Positions 31,596 to 43,423 of a stretch of DNA of 64,000 bases are shown here, in pieces. Location: NCBI RefSeq assembly GCF_963583255.1, contig NC_084808.1, positions 7,711,501 to 7,775,500 of the forward strand, in the 5' to 3' direction. Position numbers and translations under genes: made by a program. The stretch's first letter is position 1; every line of letters begins with the position of its first letter. The DNA comes from Pyrus communis. Its lineage: Eukaryota > Streptophyta > Magnoliopsida > Rosales > Rosaceae. Below the pieces are notes generated by a model, which did no database searches, was not told where the DNA came from, and worked only from the letters and a program-made list of their open reading frames with translations.

Positions 31596-32687
31596 TCAAT
31601 TGGAACCCACGGCATGGAATTGATCTTTGAATGGAAGGTGATACTTGAAATGATCCGGTAATAGTTTAAATTCAAGATTGAGTGCCTGAATCATCAACAA
31701 CATGTTAGTATAAAAGAAAATTGAAATTGGAGGAGATGGCTTACTTATGTGCTCCAATAAGAACTCAAGGATAAACACATCTTCTTTGAACGTTTCAGGA
31801 ACTTTGCCCTTGGACAGATTTGGTATGAGGATTCTTCCTTGTCCTGTGTCATAAAATTCAACTTCTTTGGGGTTGTTTGTCTCAAGAACGTCCTCTTTGA
31901 TGAATTCATGATATTCCCTACTTTTCACCTTTGGAAGGGCTTCCAAGGTGTCTTTTTTACTTTCTTCTTCCTTGGAAATCATGAACCTGCAAGGAATAGG
32001 GACATTGGGTGGAATGGGGTTAGAAAGAATTAAATTTGGAGCAACCTTACCTATGGTGGACGAATTAGGGTCTTGAGGTGGCTGCGGCAAAGGTGTTTCC
32101 ACCCTTTCCATGGCTTTGTCCAACTCCTCTTCCTCAAATTGCAATCTTTCATCTTCCTTGTGATTTGATTTTGATGGTTGAGGGTCCGTTCCAACCTCCT
32201 TGCCACTTCTTAACATGATAGCATTGGTGGTTTCAAATACTCCCTTCGGATTTACAATGGTTGAACTAGGGAGTTTGCCTTGGTCGCAAAATTGTCCTAC
32301 AAACTCCGCTATCTGCCCAATTTGCTTTTCCAAGTGGTCCAACCTTTTGTCTTGATTTTGCATTGCTTTTTCTTGATTCTCTTGCCCCTGAGACAAATTG
32401 GTGAGTAACTTAGTAAGCATATCATTATAGAAAGATGTACCTGAATTTGTTTGGGCAGGTTGTGGTGGCTGCATAGGTCTTGAATATAACTCCTCATATG
32501 GCAGCCAATATCCTTCTTCTTGAACATGTTGAGGTTCCCACCATATAGAGTTTGAATGATCACTCCAATCTGAATTGTAAGTATTGGAAAACACGTTATT
32601 CCTTGATTGAAGATCAAATGTACCAACGCTTTGCATTTGGGACCTTTCCATGAGCTGTGACAAAAGAGGAGCATTATCAAGTGCCAT
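31596..32687 (-). CDS. Element E ORF: remnant Gag linker protein
   Basis: 363 residues with no interruption, starting about 110 bases after the PBS. The start MALDNAPLLSQLMERSQMQ aligns with the region just before the zinc knuckle in other copies. The knuckle is skipped and the protein resumes at QSRNNVFSNTYNSDWSDH. A coiled coil (SQGQENQEKAMQNQDKRLDHLEKQIGQIAEF, about residues 105-140) and an acidic linker follow. There is no DLGAS protease. The end joins LPDHFKYHL, from the linker before RT, to FHAVGSN, from the extreme C-terminus of pol. It is open despite lacking every catalytic domain. It may be maintained or merely young; the sequence alone cannot say. Confidence 0.8.
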   Translation of the reverse strand: MALDNAPLLSQLMERSQMQSVGTFDLQSRNNVFSNTYNSDWSDHSNSIWWEPQHVQEEGYWLPYEELYSRPMQPPQPAQTNSGTSFYNDMLTKLLTNLSQGQENQEKAMQNQDKRLDHLEKQIGQIAEFVGQFCDQGKLPSSTIVNPKGVFETTNAIMLRSGKEVGTDPQPSKSNHKEDERLQFEEEELDKAMERVETPLPQPPQDPNSSTIGKVAPNLILSNPIPPNVPIPCRFMISKEEESKKDTLEALPKVKSREYHEFIKEDVLETNNPKEVEFYDTGQGRILIPNLSKGKVPETFKEDVFILEFLLEHISKPSPPISIFFYTNMLLMIQALNLEFKLLPDHFKYHLPFKDQFHAVGSN

Positions 32688-32794
32688 GTTGTGCTTCTCT
32701 AGTACCTAAAATCAACAAACAAAACACAAATCAGAAACTAAAACTAAAATACATAACAGAAACGAACAATCCAAGGGATTAGCAAATTTGCTAA

Positions 32795-32812
32795 TCCCCG
32801 GCAACGGCGCCA
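32795..32812 (-). other. Primer-binding site of element E (tRNA-Asp)
   Basis: Plus-strand TCCCCGGCAACGGCGCCA, 6 bases inside the LTR end at 32819. The adjoining hairpin (GGGATTAGCAAATTTGCTAATCCC on the minus strand, with changes only at the loop) is almost perfect. Confidence 0.95.
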
Positions 32813-32818
32813 AAAATT

Positions 32819-35047
32819 TGATGCGAACTAATTAAGCACACAAATTAAAACCCTCTTGTGACAATTGTAGTATAAGTATAAGTAGGGGTCGTTCTTAACC
32901 GGGGATTAGGAGGGATTGCAAAATCACTTGGAAACTGACTCAAAAACGTAAAACAAAGGTTAAAACACTAAACTAGACTCAAAAAATGCAAAACTAAACA
33001 ATAAAAACACTAAAACAAATCAAAAGACTCAAAACAACACCAAAACACTCAAAACTGCCTAAAAACACTTTCTGGGCAGTTTTGAGCACTTTGGTGAATT
33101 TGGACGAATTTGGGTAATAACTTGAATCAAAACACTTAAAAACACAAACTAAGACACCTTCTAACTAAATTAGACACTAAAGTAAAGGGGGATTGAGGTT
33201 TTGACGAAATTAAACTAAATGCACAGATTGTAATTTAAAGGCAGAATGTAAATATGAATGTGATCAAAATAAGGATGAATGCTAGCTAGAAGGTTCTTCT
33301 CCACACATGTCACACTTGCATATAATTTGATTTTCAGTTGGTCTTTTGATGAATTATGAACCTCGACACTCCAAGTTAATTAGGTCCGCTTAAATTAACC
33401 TTCAGATTTCCCTAGAATCATTGAATTGGATGAATATGCATCACAACCAAATTATTCCTAACAAGTTCTCTATATGAACAGCATGATAAAGATACAAGTT
33501 AGAATCATTACGTTCTTTGGAAATCATAAGCATCGACAAGGCATTTGTAACTATGAAAAGCATGATACTCTTGCCAGGAATTCATTTAACGCGATTGTTT
33601 ATAAGCAACCTCCACTACTTGTGAATATAAGTTCATAACTATTAGGTGAAATTCACTTATATTCTAGCGTCATATTCATGCATGAAAATTAAGCATGCAC
33701 TCTCAATAAACATACACAAATAAGTTATCAATCAAGCAGTTAAACAAATTGAATCCACAATACATGAAATTCCAACCAAAAGTAATCAAATCATATTGCA
33801 AGCATAAACATGGTTTCGAATCACCCCCTAGCTAAATAGGGGTTTAGCCTCTCATGTTCACAAAAAGAGAAATACAATTGAATTTAAACATAAAGCAACA
33901 AGGATTGATTACACCTAGAAGACCCAATGAATCCACTTGAATTTCTGCGAGTCTAAGCTCCTCTTTCCTCTTCTCCTTGCTGCGGCAGAGAGGGTTTTTG
34001 GATGATTTGGGATGATTTCTGGGTTGTAGATGGGTTTGTGGGGATTTGGTGGTGCGGCAAGGGGTTGTGGAAGGTGTATGAAGGTTGGATGGTGGCTAGA
34101 ATGGTGGGGGAAGGCTACGGCAAGGTTGGGAAATGGCTGCAATGAATGGGGGAGATGGAGAGGTGGCTGCGGCTTATGGAGAATTAGGTCAATGATGGGA
34201 AGCTGCGGATTGAATGGAGAAAAAGGGTGATGGAGGCTACGGCTTAGGGTGGATTAGGTTTTTAGGTGGCTGAATGATAGAATAATAAGGTTCTAGGGTG
34301 AATTAAAGTGTATGGCTGAGATGGATTTTGTGGCTGCGGCTAAAGGAATGTGTGTGGCTGAAAAATGTGAAGAATGAATGGATGATTGGGAGAAGAGGGT
34401 GCGGCTTGATAGAGGGTTTAACTAGGGTTTCAGAAAATAAAACCTTAGCTAATTTTTATTAACTAAAATTAATTTAAAGGCTGCTAGAATTAGGAGAAAA
34501 TCAGAAATTAAAAAGGCAAGGTGCGGCTAGGGTTAGGTTAGGAGAGGGAAATAGGGTTTAAGTGAATAAAATGGGCCAAAAATGCCCTCCCTTGCACAGC
34601 AAGGGAAGGGGAGAAGGGAAAAGCCCACGGCAAGGTTATGTAATTGGGCTAGGGCCTTGTTTTTGTGTCCTAAAGTGCATACAAGGCCTTCAAAGTGTCT
34701 AGAAAATACGGACGTTTAGATTAGGAAAAGTTACCAAAACGGGAAACTTAGGGTTAACTTTCCTACTTCAAGTAGGAATCCTTGTTTGAGTAGGAATCCT
34801 CGTTTTGGTAAGAATTCATCGTTGGAGTAGGAATTCATCGTTGGAGTAAGAATTCATCGTTTCTTCAAGTCTTCAACTCATTCATTCCTCTTTTGCTCCA
34901 AAAAGCTCCAATTTGCATCTTCTTGCACACTTTGGCCTTATAATCTGAAAATGCACAAAAGTGACTTTAAACACTAAAATAGCTAAGGAAACACAACATA
35001 AATGCACGAGAACAAGCTAATTAAGTCGCATGAATATGCTCCTATCA
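32819..35047 (-). repeat. 5' LTR of element E
   Basis: 2229 bp; opens TGATGCGAACTAATT and closes ATGCTCCTATCA on the plus strand. It is close to the B LTR, for example in the shared GTTACCAAAACGGGAAAC and CAAGTAGGAATCC segments. The U5 anti-PBS segment is at about 32899-32909. It is followed by TTTAT, a possible target duplication that cannot be tested because the other end is rearranged. Confidence 0.9.
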
Positions 35048-35829
35048 TTTATGAACGAGTTTCACCTAATCGTCACAAGTTTATAAACATGAGTAGTGAA
35101 GGTTGCTAGTCAGAACCGCGTTAATTGAATTCTTGGCAAGAGTATCATGCATTCATAGTTACAATTGCCTCGTCAACACTTATGATTTTCATGGAGCATA
35201 ATGATCTCTCACTGTATCTCTTCTATGCATTCATGTTGAGGACCGTTGGAGAATGATTTGAATTGTCGCATGCATCATCCAATTCAATGACATAAGGAAA
35301 TCTGAGGGTTAATTAGTGCATCACGGTTAACTTGGGGTCTTGAGCATCATAGTTAGTGAAAAGCAATTGGAAAATCGATTCATATACAAATGTGTCATGT
35401 GTGGAGAATGGACCTCTAACTAATCCATCCATCATCTTGGAAAATCGATTCATATACAACTTGTTTTGTTATTTCAATTTTCGTCAAATCAAAACCCCCC
35501 TTTACTTTCTTGTTCTATAGTGGTTAGAATCTGTTTAGTTTGTGTTTTAAAGTGTTTTGAATCAACCTATAATCTTAAATTCGTCCAAAATTGTGTTTAG
35601 AGTCAGAAACTGCCTAGTTAGTGTTTTTAGGCAGTTTTGAGTCTTTTGAACTTGTTTCTAGTCCTTCGAGTCTTTGTGAACGTTTTTAACTTTGTTTTTA
35701 TGTTTTTAAGTCAGTTTAGATGTTTTAGCAAGCCCTCCTAATCCCCGGTCCAGAACGATCCCTACTTGCATCCTTACTACAATTTGACAACAAGAGGGTT
35801 AATTTGTGTGCTTAACTATTTTCGCATCA
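35048..35829 (+). repeat. LTR 3' fragment
   Basis: From GAACGAGTTTCACCTAATCG to the LTR end CGCATCA, including the U5 segment TAATCCCCGG (about 35739). It is not followed by a PBS but by RT sequence. Its first 45 bases repeat the last part of the fragment at 25561-25720, so both may come from one LTR that was opened by insertion of the D/E block. Confidence 0.75.
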
Positions 35830-36001
35830 AGAACGAACCTCTCTAACCGAAGTAGGAGAGGGTAAGTAGCATACAAGATCTATTTTTGATTTATCAACCT
35901 CAATCCCTTTGGCCGAAATTATATGCCCTAAAACTATGGCTTGTTTTACCATGAAATGACAGTTTTCCCAATTTAAAACAAGGTTAGTTTCAATGCATCG
36001 T
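35830..36001 (-). pseudogene. RT fragment between two facing LTR ends
   Basis: 172 bp of pol on the minus strand, encoding [16 protein letters not shown] through VKQAIVLGHI to [10 protein letters not shown], the region after the RT active site. LTR 3' ends abut both sides (CGCATCA at 35829, TGATGCG at 36002). All other parts of this pol copy are gone or elsewhere. Confidence 0.85.
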
Positions 36002-37330
36002 TGATGCGAAAATTAACTTAACACACAAATTAACCCTCTTTTGACAATTGTAGCATATAAGTAAGTAGGGATCATTCTTAAACCGGGATTAGGAGGGATT
36101 GCTAAACACTTTAAACTGACTCAAATAAATAGAACAAAGCTTTTAAACACTTAACTCAACTCAAAATACTCAAAACAAGTTCACAAGGCTCACAATGAGC
36201 TGAAAACACTCAAAACTGCCTAAAAAACACAAACTGGGCAGATTTGACTCTAAACACAAAATTGGACGAAATTTGGTTCTCACTTGACTCGAAACACTTT
36301 AAACACAATCTAAAACATATTCTAACTATTTACACACTCTAAAATAAATGGGGATTTGGTTTTGGACGAAAATAAAATAAACAAAACAAAACAAAACTTT
36401 AAATTGGCAGATTTGGACGAATTTGATGGAATTAAGTGGATAATGGGCTAGCTAGGAGGTCTTTCTCCACACATGGCATACTTGCATACAAAACAATCTC
36501 CAATTGCTTATTCAATGAATCATGAACCTCAACACCCCAAGTTAATTAGGTATGCTTAAATTAACTCTCAGATTTCCCTTAGGTCATTGAATTGAGTAGA
36601 ATTAGCGCATTGCAATCAAATTATTCCTCAAAAGTTCTCTATATGAAAGCGCATAATAGAGGAACAATCAAAGATCATTAATTCCCATGGAAATCATAAG
36701 TGTTGACGAGGCATTCGTAACTATGAAAGCGCATGATACTTATGCCAAGAATTTACTTAACATGATTGTGACCAACAATCTTAACTACTCATGAATATAA
36801 GTTCCCAACGATTAGGTGAAGTTTATGCATGCAAGTTAAGCGTGCAAATTAAGCGTGCACTCTCAATTCATGTGCATAAACAAGTTTTAATTCAAATAGA
36901 TAAGTAAATTGAATTCACAATACATGAAATCACAACTGAAAGTAATCAAATCATAATGCAAATATAGCCATGGTTTCGAAATTCCCCCTAGCCAAAAGGT
37001 GATTAGTTCCTCATACTCGCAAAGCAAAGATTCTTGAAATTAAACATTGAAAAACACAAGAAAGATTACACACCTAAAACGTTCCAGCAACTCCAAGTTG
37101 AATGGCATGCACATCTACGACTCTCCTCCTTCTTCCTTGCTGCGGCACTTGGTGTGGGTGGTGGTTTTGGGGGTTATGAACGATGTATTCTTGGTTAGGA
37201 GGATGAATGATGGCTAATTAGGGTGGTGGAGTGCGGCAGGTTGTGTATGGAGGTGTATGGAGTGGATGAAGGATGAAGAATGGAGAATAGGGGTTGTGGC
37301 AACAAGTTTTCTGAATAGTGGTGTGAAATA
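36002..37330 (-). repeat. LTR fragment, minus orientation
   Basis: Begins TGATGCGAAAATTAACTTAAC, an LTR 3' end on the minus strand, and runs through typical U5 and middle LTR sequence to about 37330, where another LTR fragment starts. The LTR 5' end is missing. No PBS lies beside it. Confidence 0.75.
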
Positions 37331-37762
37331 TTCTAACACTCAAATTAAACCCTATTTGTGACAATTGTAGTAGTTATGTAAGTAGGGATCGTTCTAGACT
37401 GGGGATTAACTAGGGATGCTAATCAATATAAATAAGACTCAAAAACACTAAACTGGACTCTATAGACTCAAAACTAACTTTGGACACTTAAAACAACAAC
37501 CAATAATCAAAAAGACTCAATTTTAGACTCAATAAGTGTTTTGGACGAAAAGGACTTGACTTGACTCAAAAGACTAAAAGAAAACAGGTTTTGACTCAAA
37601 TATGAAGACTAAGTGAAATGGGGATTGTTTTTGACAAATTTTAAACTTAAAACAAAAACTTTATAGAAAACACTTTTGAAAACCGAATTTAAGTAAAATA
37701 AATGGGTAAAAGGCTAGTTAGTTCCTCATGTTCGCAAAACAAAGATAATTAAATTTAAACAT
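37331..37762 (-). repeat. Second truncated LTR fragment, target of element G
   Basis: It restarts at LTR U5 (ACCCTATTTGTGACAATTGTAG, then a GGGATTAACTAGGGATGC-like segment) and ends at AAACAT, where element G begins. AACAT (37758-37762) is the likely target duplication of G. Confidence 0.7.
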
Positions 37763-39968
37763 TGATAGGAGCATATTTGTGCGACTTAATTGGCTTGTTC
37801 TCGTGCATTTACGTTGTGTTTCCTTAGTTATTTTAGTCCTTTATGCTTCTTTTGTGTGTTTTCAGGTTCATATGATGGAGTTGGTGAAAAGATGCATTTT
37901 GGTGCCTTTTGGAGCAAAATTGGGCTTGGAATGATCATCACATGCTTGGAGCACAAGGATTGGACATAATTGAAGACTTGAAGTCGACAAGGATTCCTAT
38001 CATGAGAAGGTTTCCAAATTGAAGGAGGTTTCCCACTCACATGAGGATTCCTAATCACACAAGGATTCTTACTTGAAGTAGGAAAGTTAAGCCCAGGGTT
38101 TCCTATCTTGGTTTGACATTTCCTAAATTCTAAATTGTCCTTATGTCCCAAACACTTTGAAGACTTCATATGCATTCTAGGACACAAAACAAAGGTCTCT
38201 TGCATTTTTCCTTCCCTTGCCGTGCACCATGTCAACTTCCCCTTTCTCATCATCCCTTGCCGTGCAAGGGAACCCTGTTTCCTTTAGTTTTAGGACATTT
38301 AAACCTTTCCTATATCACATCCGCACCTCCCTTGACCTTTCCTCTTCCTTGCCGTGCAAGGGAGATGGTTCTTTCCTATTTCCTTGCATTAAAACACATT
38401 CCTTTTGTGTTTTATGCCATTGCCGCAACTTTAATTAGTTTCCTTTAAATTTCTGATTTGATTTCCTATTTCTAGAAGCTTTTGACTTAATTTCTGTTTA
38501 CCTAAATAACCTAGGGTTTTAACTTCTGAAATCCTATAAATAAACATCCTTGTTGCAGCCACAAATTTTCATTCATTCACCATTCACCCTAGAAAATCAT
38601 CCCATCCCTCTAACACATCCATTCATTCACCATTCACGCCAGAAAATCATCCCATCACTCTAACACATCCATACTTCACCATTCTCCATATTTTCTGCCC
38701 AAAACCAACCCTTGCCGTCCCCTACATCCATCCGAAACCTAAATCCATCATTCTATATCATCCATAACCCCCTAAACTCACCAGAACCTCTTGTGCCGTA
38801 GCAAAGGAGAGGAAGAAGATTGCTTGAAGATTCTAGCTATTCAACATTGGATCGTTGGAGTATTTAGGTGTTCTCTTTCTTATATTTACAATGTATAAAT
38901 CTGTTTTCCTTTGTTTTGTGAACATGAGGAACTAAGCCTTTTGGCTAGGGGGCTATTCAATACCATGATTATGCTTGCAAGATGAATTGATTACATCCAA
39001 TTGTTATTTCATAAGTTGTGAATTCAATTTACTTAACTGTTTGATTGATAACTCATTCTTGTGTGTTGATTAAGGTGGCCACTTAGTTTTTCATGCAGGG
39101 ATTTGAAGCTAAAATATAAGGGAATTTCACCTAATAGTTATAACCTTATATTTGCTAGTAGTGGAGGTCGTTTATCGACGATCGCGTTAAGTGAATTCTT
39201 GGCAAAAGTTTCATGCTTTTCATAGTAACAATTGCCTCGTCTATACTTATAGTTTTCATGAAACTTAATGATCTTTGATTGTACCTTTATTGTGCTTTTC
39301 ACGTAAGGGACTTTTAGAGAATGTTTTGAGTTGTTGTATACGCATTCCCATCCAATTCAATAACTTAAGGAAAACTTGAAAGTTAAAAAAAGTGTTGTTC
39401 ACGGTTAACTTGGGGTATTGAGTTTCATAATTTATTGAAAGAAGCAAATGGAAATCAATTTGAATGCAAGTGTGTCATGTGTGGAGAAGAACCCTCTAGT
39501 CAGCCCATCATTCATCAATTCACCTAATTTAGTCTAAAGAATCTGTTTTCTTTGTCCTTGTCTTAATTTACTTAATTTTCGTCAAAACCAATTCCCTCAT
39601 TAATTTAAAGTGTTAGATTAGTTAGAAATCAATTTAGTTGATGTTTTTAAGTGTTTTGAGTCAAGTGATAACTTAATTTCGTCCAGATTTGAGTATAGTG
39701 TTCAAAACTGCACAGAAAGTGTTTTTAAGGCAGTTTTGAGTGTTTGTTTGCTGTTTTGAGTCTTTTGGTTTGTTTTGGTGTTTTATAGTTTAGTTTTGCA
39801 TTCTTTGAGTCTAGTTTAGTGTTTAAACTTTGTTTTTACGAGTTTGAGTCAGTTTAGAGTGTTTAGCAATCCCTCCTAATCCCCGGTTTAAGAACGATCC
39901 CTACTTACATATCTACTACAATTGTCAACAAGAGGGTTTAATTTGTGTGTTAAGTAATTTTCGCATCA
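37763..39968 (+). repeat. 5' LTR of element G
   Basis: 2206 bp, TGATAGGAGCATATTTGTGC to TTTTCGCATCA. A clear TATA candidate, TATAAATAA, lies at 38535-38543. U5 has TAATCCCCGG at about 39875. The 3' LTR has the same start but lacks about 40 bp near position 100 and carries an extra AATTGGATGAGGATTCCT-like segment. Confidence 0.93.
38535..38543 (+). promoter_or_regulatory. TATA box candidate in the G LTR
   Basis: TATAAATAA preceded by CTGAAATCC and followed by a C/A-rich stretch, about 770 bp into the LTR. The setting is like that of TATAAATA in the A and H LTRs. It would define the U3/R boundary about 30 bp downstream. Confidence 0.6.
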
Positions 39969-39973
39969 AATTT

Positions 39974-39991
39974 TGGTGCCGTTGCCGGGGA
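39974..39991 (+). other. Primer-binding site of element G
   Basis: TGGTGCCGTTGCCGGGGA: one mismatch (T for C at position 4) to the tRNA-Asp complement found in the other copies. The following hairpin GGGATTAGCA-ACTT-TGCTAATCCC is perfect (39988-40011). Confidence 0.92.
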
Positions 39992-40094
39992 TTAGCAACT
40001 TTGCTAATCCCTCGTTATTTCTTTTTATTTATTTTTCGTTTGCTTTCTATCTTAGTTACTGATTTGTTTGTTTCATTGTTTTAGGTACTAGTTT

Positions 40095-40756
40095 ATGACT
40101 CGAAGTTCCCAACTTATTCATAAGAATATTTTGGACTTTGACGACGATTTTGAGAGGACTTTGAGAAGACAAAAGAACCAGCAAGAGTCTAACCCACCTA
40201 GCCCTGAACCTGACCTTGAAGAACAAGTTTTAGAAGAGGAAGAAAGGGGCACGGCAGAGACTTTTGAGGAAGTACCCATCATGGCAGCCGACAATCAACA
40301 ATCAAGGAGCTTTCGGCTTTGGGAATGGACAATGCCGCACCTTTATGTATTCAATATCCCGTGGCAGCTGAAGGCAAGACCGAGGAGTTTGAATTGAAGT
40401 CTAGCTTGTTGCACCACATCCCAAAGTTCCATGGGCTGTCCATGGAAGACCCTAACAAGCACTTGAAGGAATTTGAAGTGGTTTGTTCAAGCATGACCCC
40501 TGTCAATGTCGATGGTAGCATCTTAAAGATGAAGGCTTTTCCATTCTCTCTAATGGACAAAGCTAAAGATTGGTTATATGAGCCAGCACCAGGGACAGTG
40601 ACATCTTGGGAAAGTATGAAACGAGCGTTCTTGGAGAAATTTTTCCCCACTTCAAGAATCATTCTCCTGAGGAAACAAATAAGTGGCATACAACAAAAGC
40701 AAGGTGAATCCTTTCCTACTTATTATGAACGTTTTAAATCTCTTGTTGCTTCTTAT
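40095..40756 (+). pseudogene. gag: Element G gag, N-terminal part, cut by element H
   Basis: Starts MTRSSQLIHKNILDFDDDFERTLRR. A one-base deletion near 40294, in the sequence matching NRTIKELSASGL, shifts the frame; the correct frame continues from 40319 (MGMDNAAPLCIQYPVA) through PNKHLKEFEVVCSS to SLVAS. There element H was inserted, duplicating CTTAT. Gag continues at 49938. Confidence 0.92.
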
Positions 40757-41277
40757 TGATAGGAGCATATTCATGCGACTTAAATGGCTTGTTCTCGTGC
40801 ATTTACGTTATGTTTCTTTAGTTATTTTAGTACTTTAAGCTATTTTCGTGTGTTTATAGGTCCAAAGGGCTAAAGGAGCAAAAAGATGCATTTTGGAGAC
40901 TTTTGGAGCACTTTTGGGCTAAGGATGGATAGCTTATGCTTGGAGCCAAAGTGTTGGACGAAATTGAAGACCTAATTGAAGACCAAAATGTTGGAACCTT
41001 GTTCTCTTTAGTTTTAGGACATTTAAAACCTTTCCTAATCCCAATCATGCCATGCATAACACACATCCATTCTAACACATTGTCATTGCACATGCATTTC
41101 CTTCATTAGTTAATTCACATGCTCCATACTTATCATCACCACTCATTACTTATCACATATCATCACCACTTATCACTTATCATTCACCACTTATCATATC
41201 ATACATTCATTTATCACTTATCATAATCATTCACTTATCACTTAACATATCATACACTTATCACTTATCACTCATAA

Positions 41278-41405
41278 TCACCTACAACATCCACCTACTT
41301 CACCTACAACATCCACCTACTTCACCTACAACATCCACCTAATTCACCTACTTCACCTACAACATCCACCTAATTCACCTACAACATCCACCTACTTCAC
41401 CTACA
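41278..41405 (+). repeat. 22-bp minisatellite in the H 5' LTR
   Basis: Units of CACCTACAACATCCACCTACTT with some CACCTAATT variants. The 3' LTR (about 47936-48083) has one more full unit, accounting for the 22-bp length difference. Confidence 0.88.
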
Positions 41406-41438
41406 AATGACATAGCCATATGTTCCCTCCACTACTCC

Positions 41439-41446
41439 TATAAATA
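41439..41446 (+). promoter_or_regulatory. TATA box candidate in the H 5' LTR
   Basis: TATAAATA in the context CACTACTCCTATAAATACCC, about 680 bp into the LTR and just after the minisatellite. It recurs at 48117-48124 in the 3' LTR and in the A LTR. Confidence 0.65.
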
Positions 41447-41799
41447 CCCTTGCATTCATTCATTCAATTCACATCTCATTTCATACACAACACACCACAA
41501 ACACATCCCTTTCTCTCTTAGCCGTGAGTCTCCCTTAGAATCCAAAAACCATCTTTCCATTTCCATCACTCCTCACTCCATTCCACACTTCCATTCCCCC
41601 AAACCAACTATCCTTAGACCTTATGCTACAATAAAGAGGAAGAGAAGAGGGCCTAAACGTTCATACAATTCAAGTTTGAGTTGTTGGAATGTTTAGGTGT
41701 TTCTTTGATTTCAATGTTTAATTTTAATTCTCTTTGTTTTGTATGAGGAACTAAACCCCCCCTTAGCTAGGGGGTGATTCGAAATATATGTTTATGCTT

Positions 41800-42990
41800 G
41801 CATTTTGATTTGATTACTTCTAATTGCATTTCATAAGTTGTTGATTCAATTTGTTTAACCGTTTGATTGATAACTTATTTATGTATGTTTATTAGGAATG
41901 CGCGCTTCATTTTCATGCATGAATATGACGCTAGAATATAAGTGATTTTCACCTAATCGTTATGAACTTATATTCACAAGTAGTGGAGGTTGCTTATAAA
42001 CAATCGCGTTAAATGAATTCTTGGCACGAGTTTCATGCTCATCATAGTAACGAATGCCTCGTCAACACTTATAGTTTTCATAATGCTTAATGATCTTTGA
42101 TTGTATCTTTATTGTGCTGTTCACGTAAAGGACTTTTGGAGAATGTTGTGAATTGCGTTGCGCTAACCCATCCAATTCATTAACTTAAGGAAAACTTGAC
42201 GGTTAATTTAAGCGGACCTAATTGACCCGGGGCGTTGAGAATTAATGATTTATTGAAATGCAATTGGAAATCGTTTTATTATGCAAGTATAACATATGTG
42301 GAGATGAACCCCGTAGCTAACTTTCCATCCATTTGTTCTTTCTTTTCTTGTTTCTGTTTTCATGTTTAATTTAACTTGTTATTCAATTATGTTAAACATG
42401 TGAAACTAATTTCTTTGTAGTTAGAGGCGAATTTGAAGCCATGGACATATGTTAGTTATGATTTGATTTACTCCAGTTATGAATTCATGAACTTTAGATG
42501 TGGGTTACTTTTCTATTTTGATTAAGAACTTGTTTATGTATGTGGGTTGAGGGTCGACACTTAATTTGCATGTCTAAACTTGATGCTAGGATATAAGGGA
42601 ATTTCACCTAATCGTTATGAACTTATATTCATGAGTAGTAAAGATCGCTAGTCACGATTGTGTTTAGTAAACCCTAGGCTGGATTAACATGCGTATTCCA
42701 TAGTTATGAATGCCTAGTCGATGTTTATGATTTCCGTTGAACTTAATGATCTTTGTTGAATGTCTCTATCATGCGTATTCCATGGTTAGGGACTTTGATT
42801 AGGAATAATTTGGTTGTAATGCGTATCCCATTCAATCCAATGAATCTAGGGAAATCTGAAAGTTAGTTTAAGCGAACCTAATTAACTTGGAGCATTGTCA
42901 TTCATCGTTTGTTGAAGTCATAACTGGGAGTCAATTTATATGCTTATGTTCATGTGTGGATAAGGAACCCTCTAACTAGTTGTTCATCAT
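41800..42990 (+). repeat. Internal partial duplication within the H LTR
   Basis: Two diverged copies of the same LTR region, about 41800-42330 and about 42440-42990. Each holds TTTCACCTAATCG / TTATGAACTTATATTCA, then TTCATGC or GCGTATTCC, ...TTAATGATCTTTG..., and ends with a GGAGATGAACCC- or GGATAAGGAACCC-like end. Both are present in the 3' LTR too (48460-49670), so the change predates insertion. Confidence 0.75.
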
Positions 42991-43259
42991 TCTATTTCAT
43001 TAATTTCGTTTTTAGAATCTGTTTTAATTCCAAGTTTCTGTTTTAGTTTAAATTCATCCAAAACCAATCCCCCATTTATTTTAAAGTGTTAGATTAGTTA
43101 GAAATACATTCATATTGTTATTTTACGTTTTTGAGTCAAATCCAAGTGATTAACAATCCCTCCTAATCCCCGGTCCAGAACGATCCCTACTTATACATAT
43201 ACTACAATTTGACGAAAAGAGGGTTTAATTTGTGTGCGTATAAATCTCGCATCAAATTT

Positions 43260-43277
43260 TGGCGCCGTTGCCGGGGA
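43260..43277 (+). other. Primer-binding site of element H (tRNA-Asp)
   Basis: TGGCGCCGTTGCCGGGGA, 5 bases after the LTR end. The following hairpin is weakened (GGATTAGAAAATTTGCTAATCTC). Confidence 0.95.
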
Positions 43278-43378
43278 TTAGAAAATTTGCTAATCTCTTG
43301 GATTGTTTTATTTTCGTTTGTTTTTATTTTATTCCAGATTCTTAATCTTGTTTTGTTTCTTGTTTTAGGTACTAGTTT

Positions 43379-43423
43379 ATGACTCGGAGTTCTCGTCCGA
43401 TTCGTGAACATATCCTGGAGTGA
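43379..43423 (+). pseudogene. Gag remnant of element H (14 codons)
   Basis: The gag start MTRSSRPIREHILE is followed at once by TGA at the deletion junction; the next bases are the post-pol spacer (TCTTCGTCCGGCTGC...GGGAGGCAACCC). The conserved leader and ATG remain while all coding domains are lost. The short frame ahead of a long untranslated RNA would also keep ribosomes off the downstream region. Confidence 0.9.

Larger units (their letters stand above)
30450..35047 (-). mobile_element. Element E: short non-autonomous Athila-like element, 3' end rearranged
   Basis: Minus strand: LTR (32819-35047), PBS (32795-32812), one ORF (31596-32687), a 3' region with hairpin 31364-31383, then inverted repeat 2. 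No 3' LTR is present because the 3' end joins element D head-on at the T-run. The internal part is far smaller than in other copies: the capsid domain, zinc knuckle, protease, RT, RNase H and integrase core are all missing. Confidence 0.85.
40757..43254 (+). repeat. 5' LTR of element H
   Basis: 2498 bp, TGATAGGAGCATATTCATGCG to AAATCTCGCATCA. It contains TATCATCACC/TTATCACTTATC simple repeats (about 41145-41275), the 22-bp minisatellite, TATAAATA (41439-41446) and U5 CTAATCCCCGG (about 43162). The stretch at about 41800-42330 is repeated in diverged form at about 42440-42990, which explains its length over the A LTR. Confidence 0.95.
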
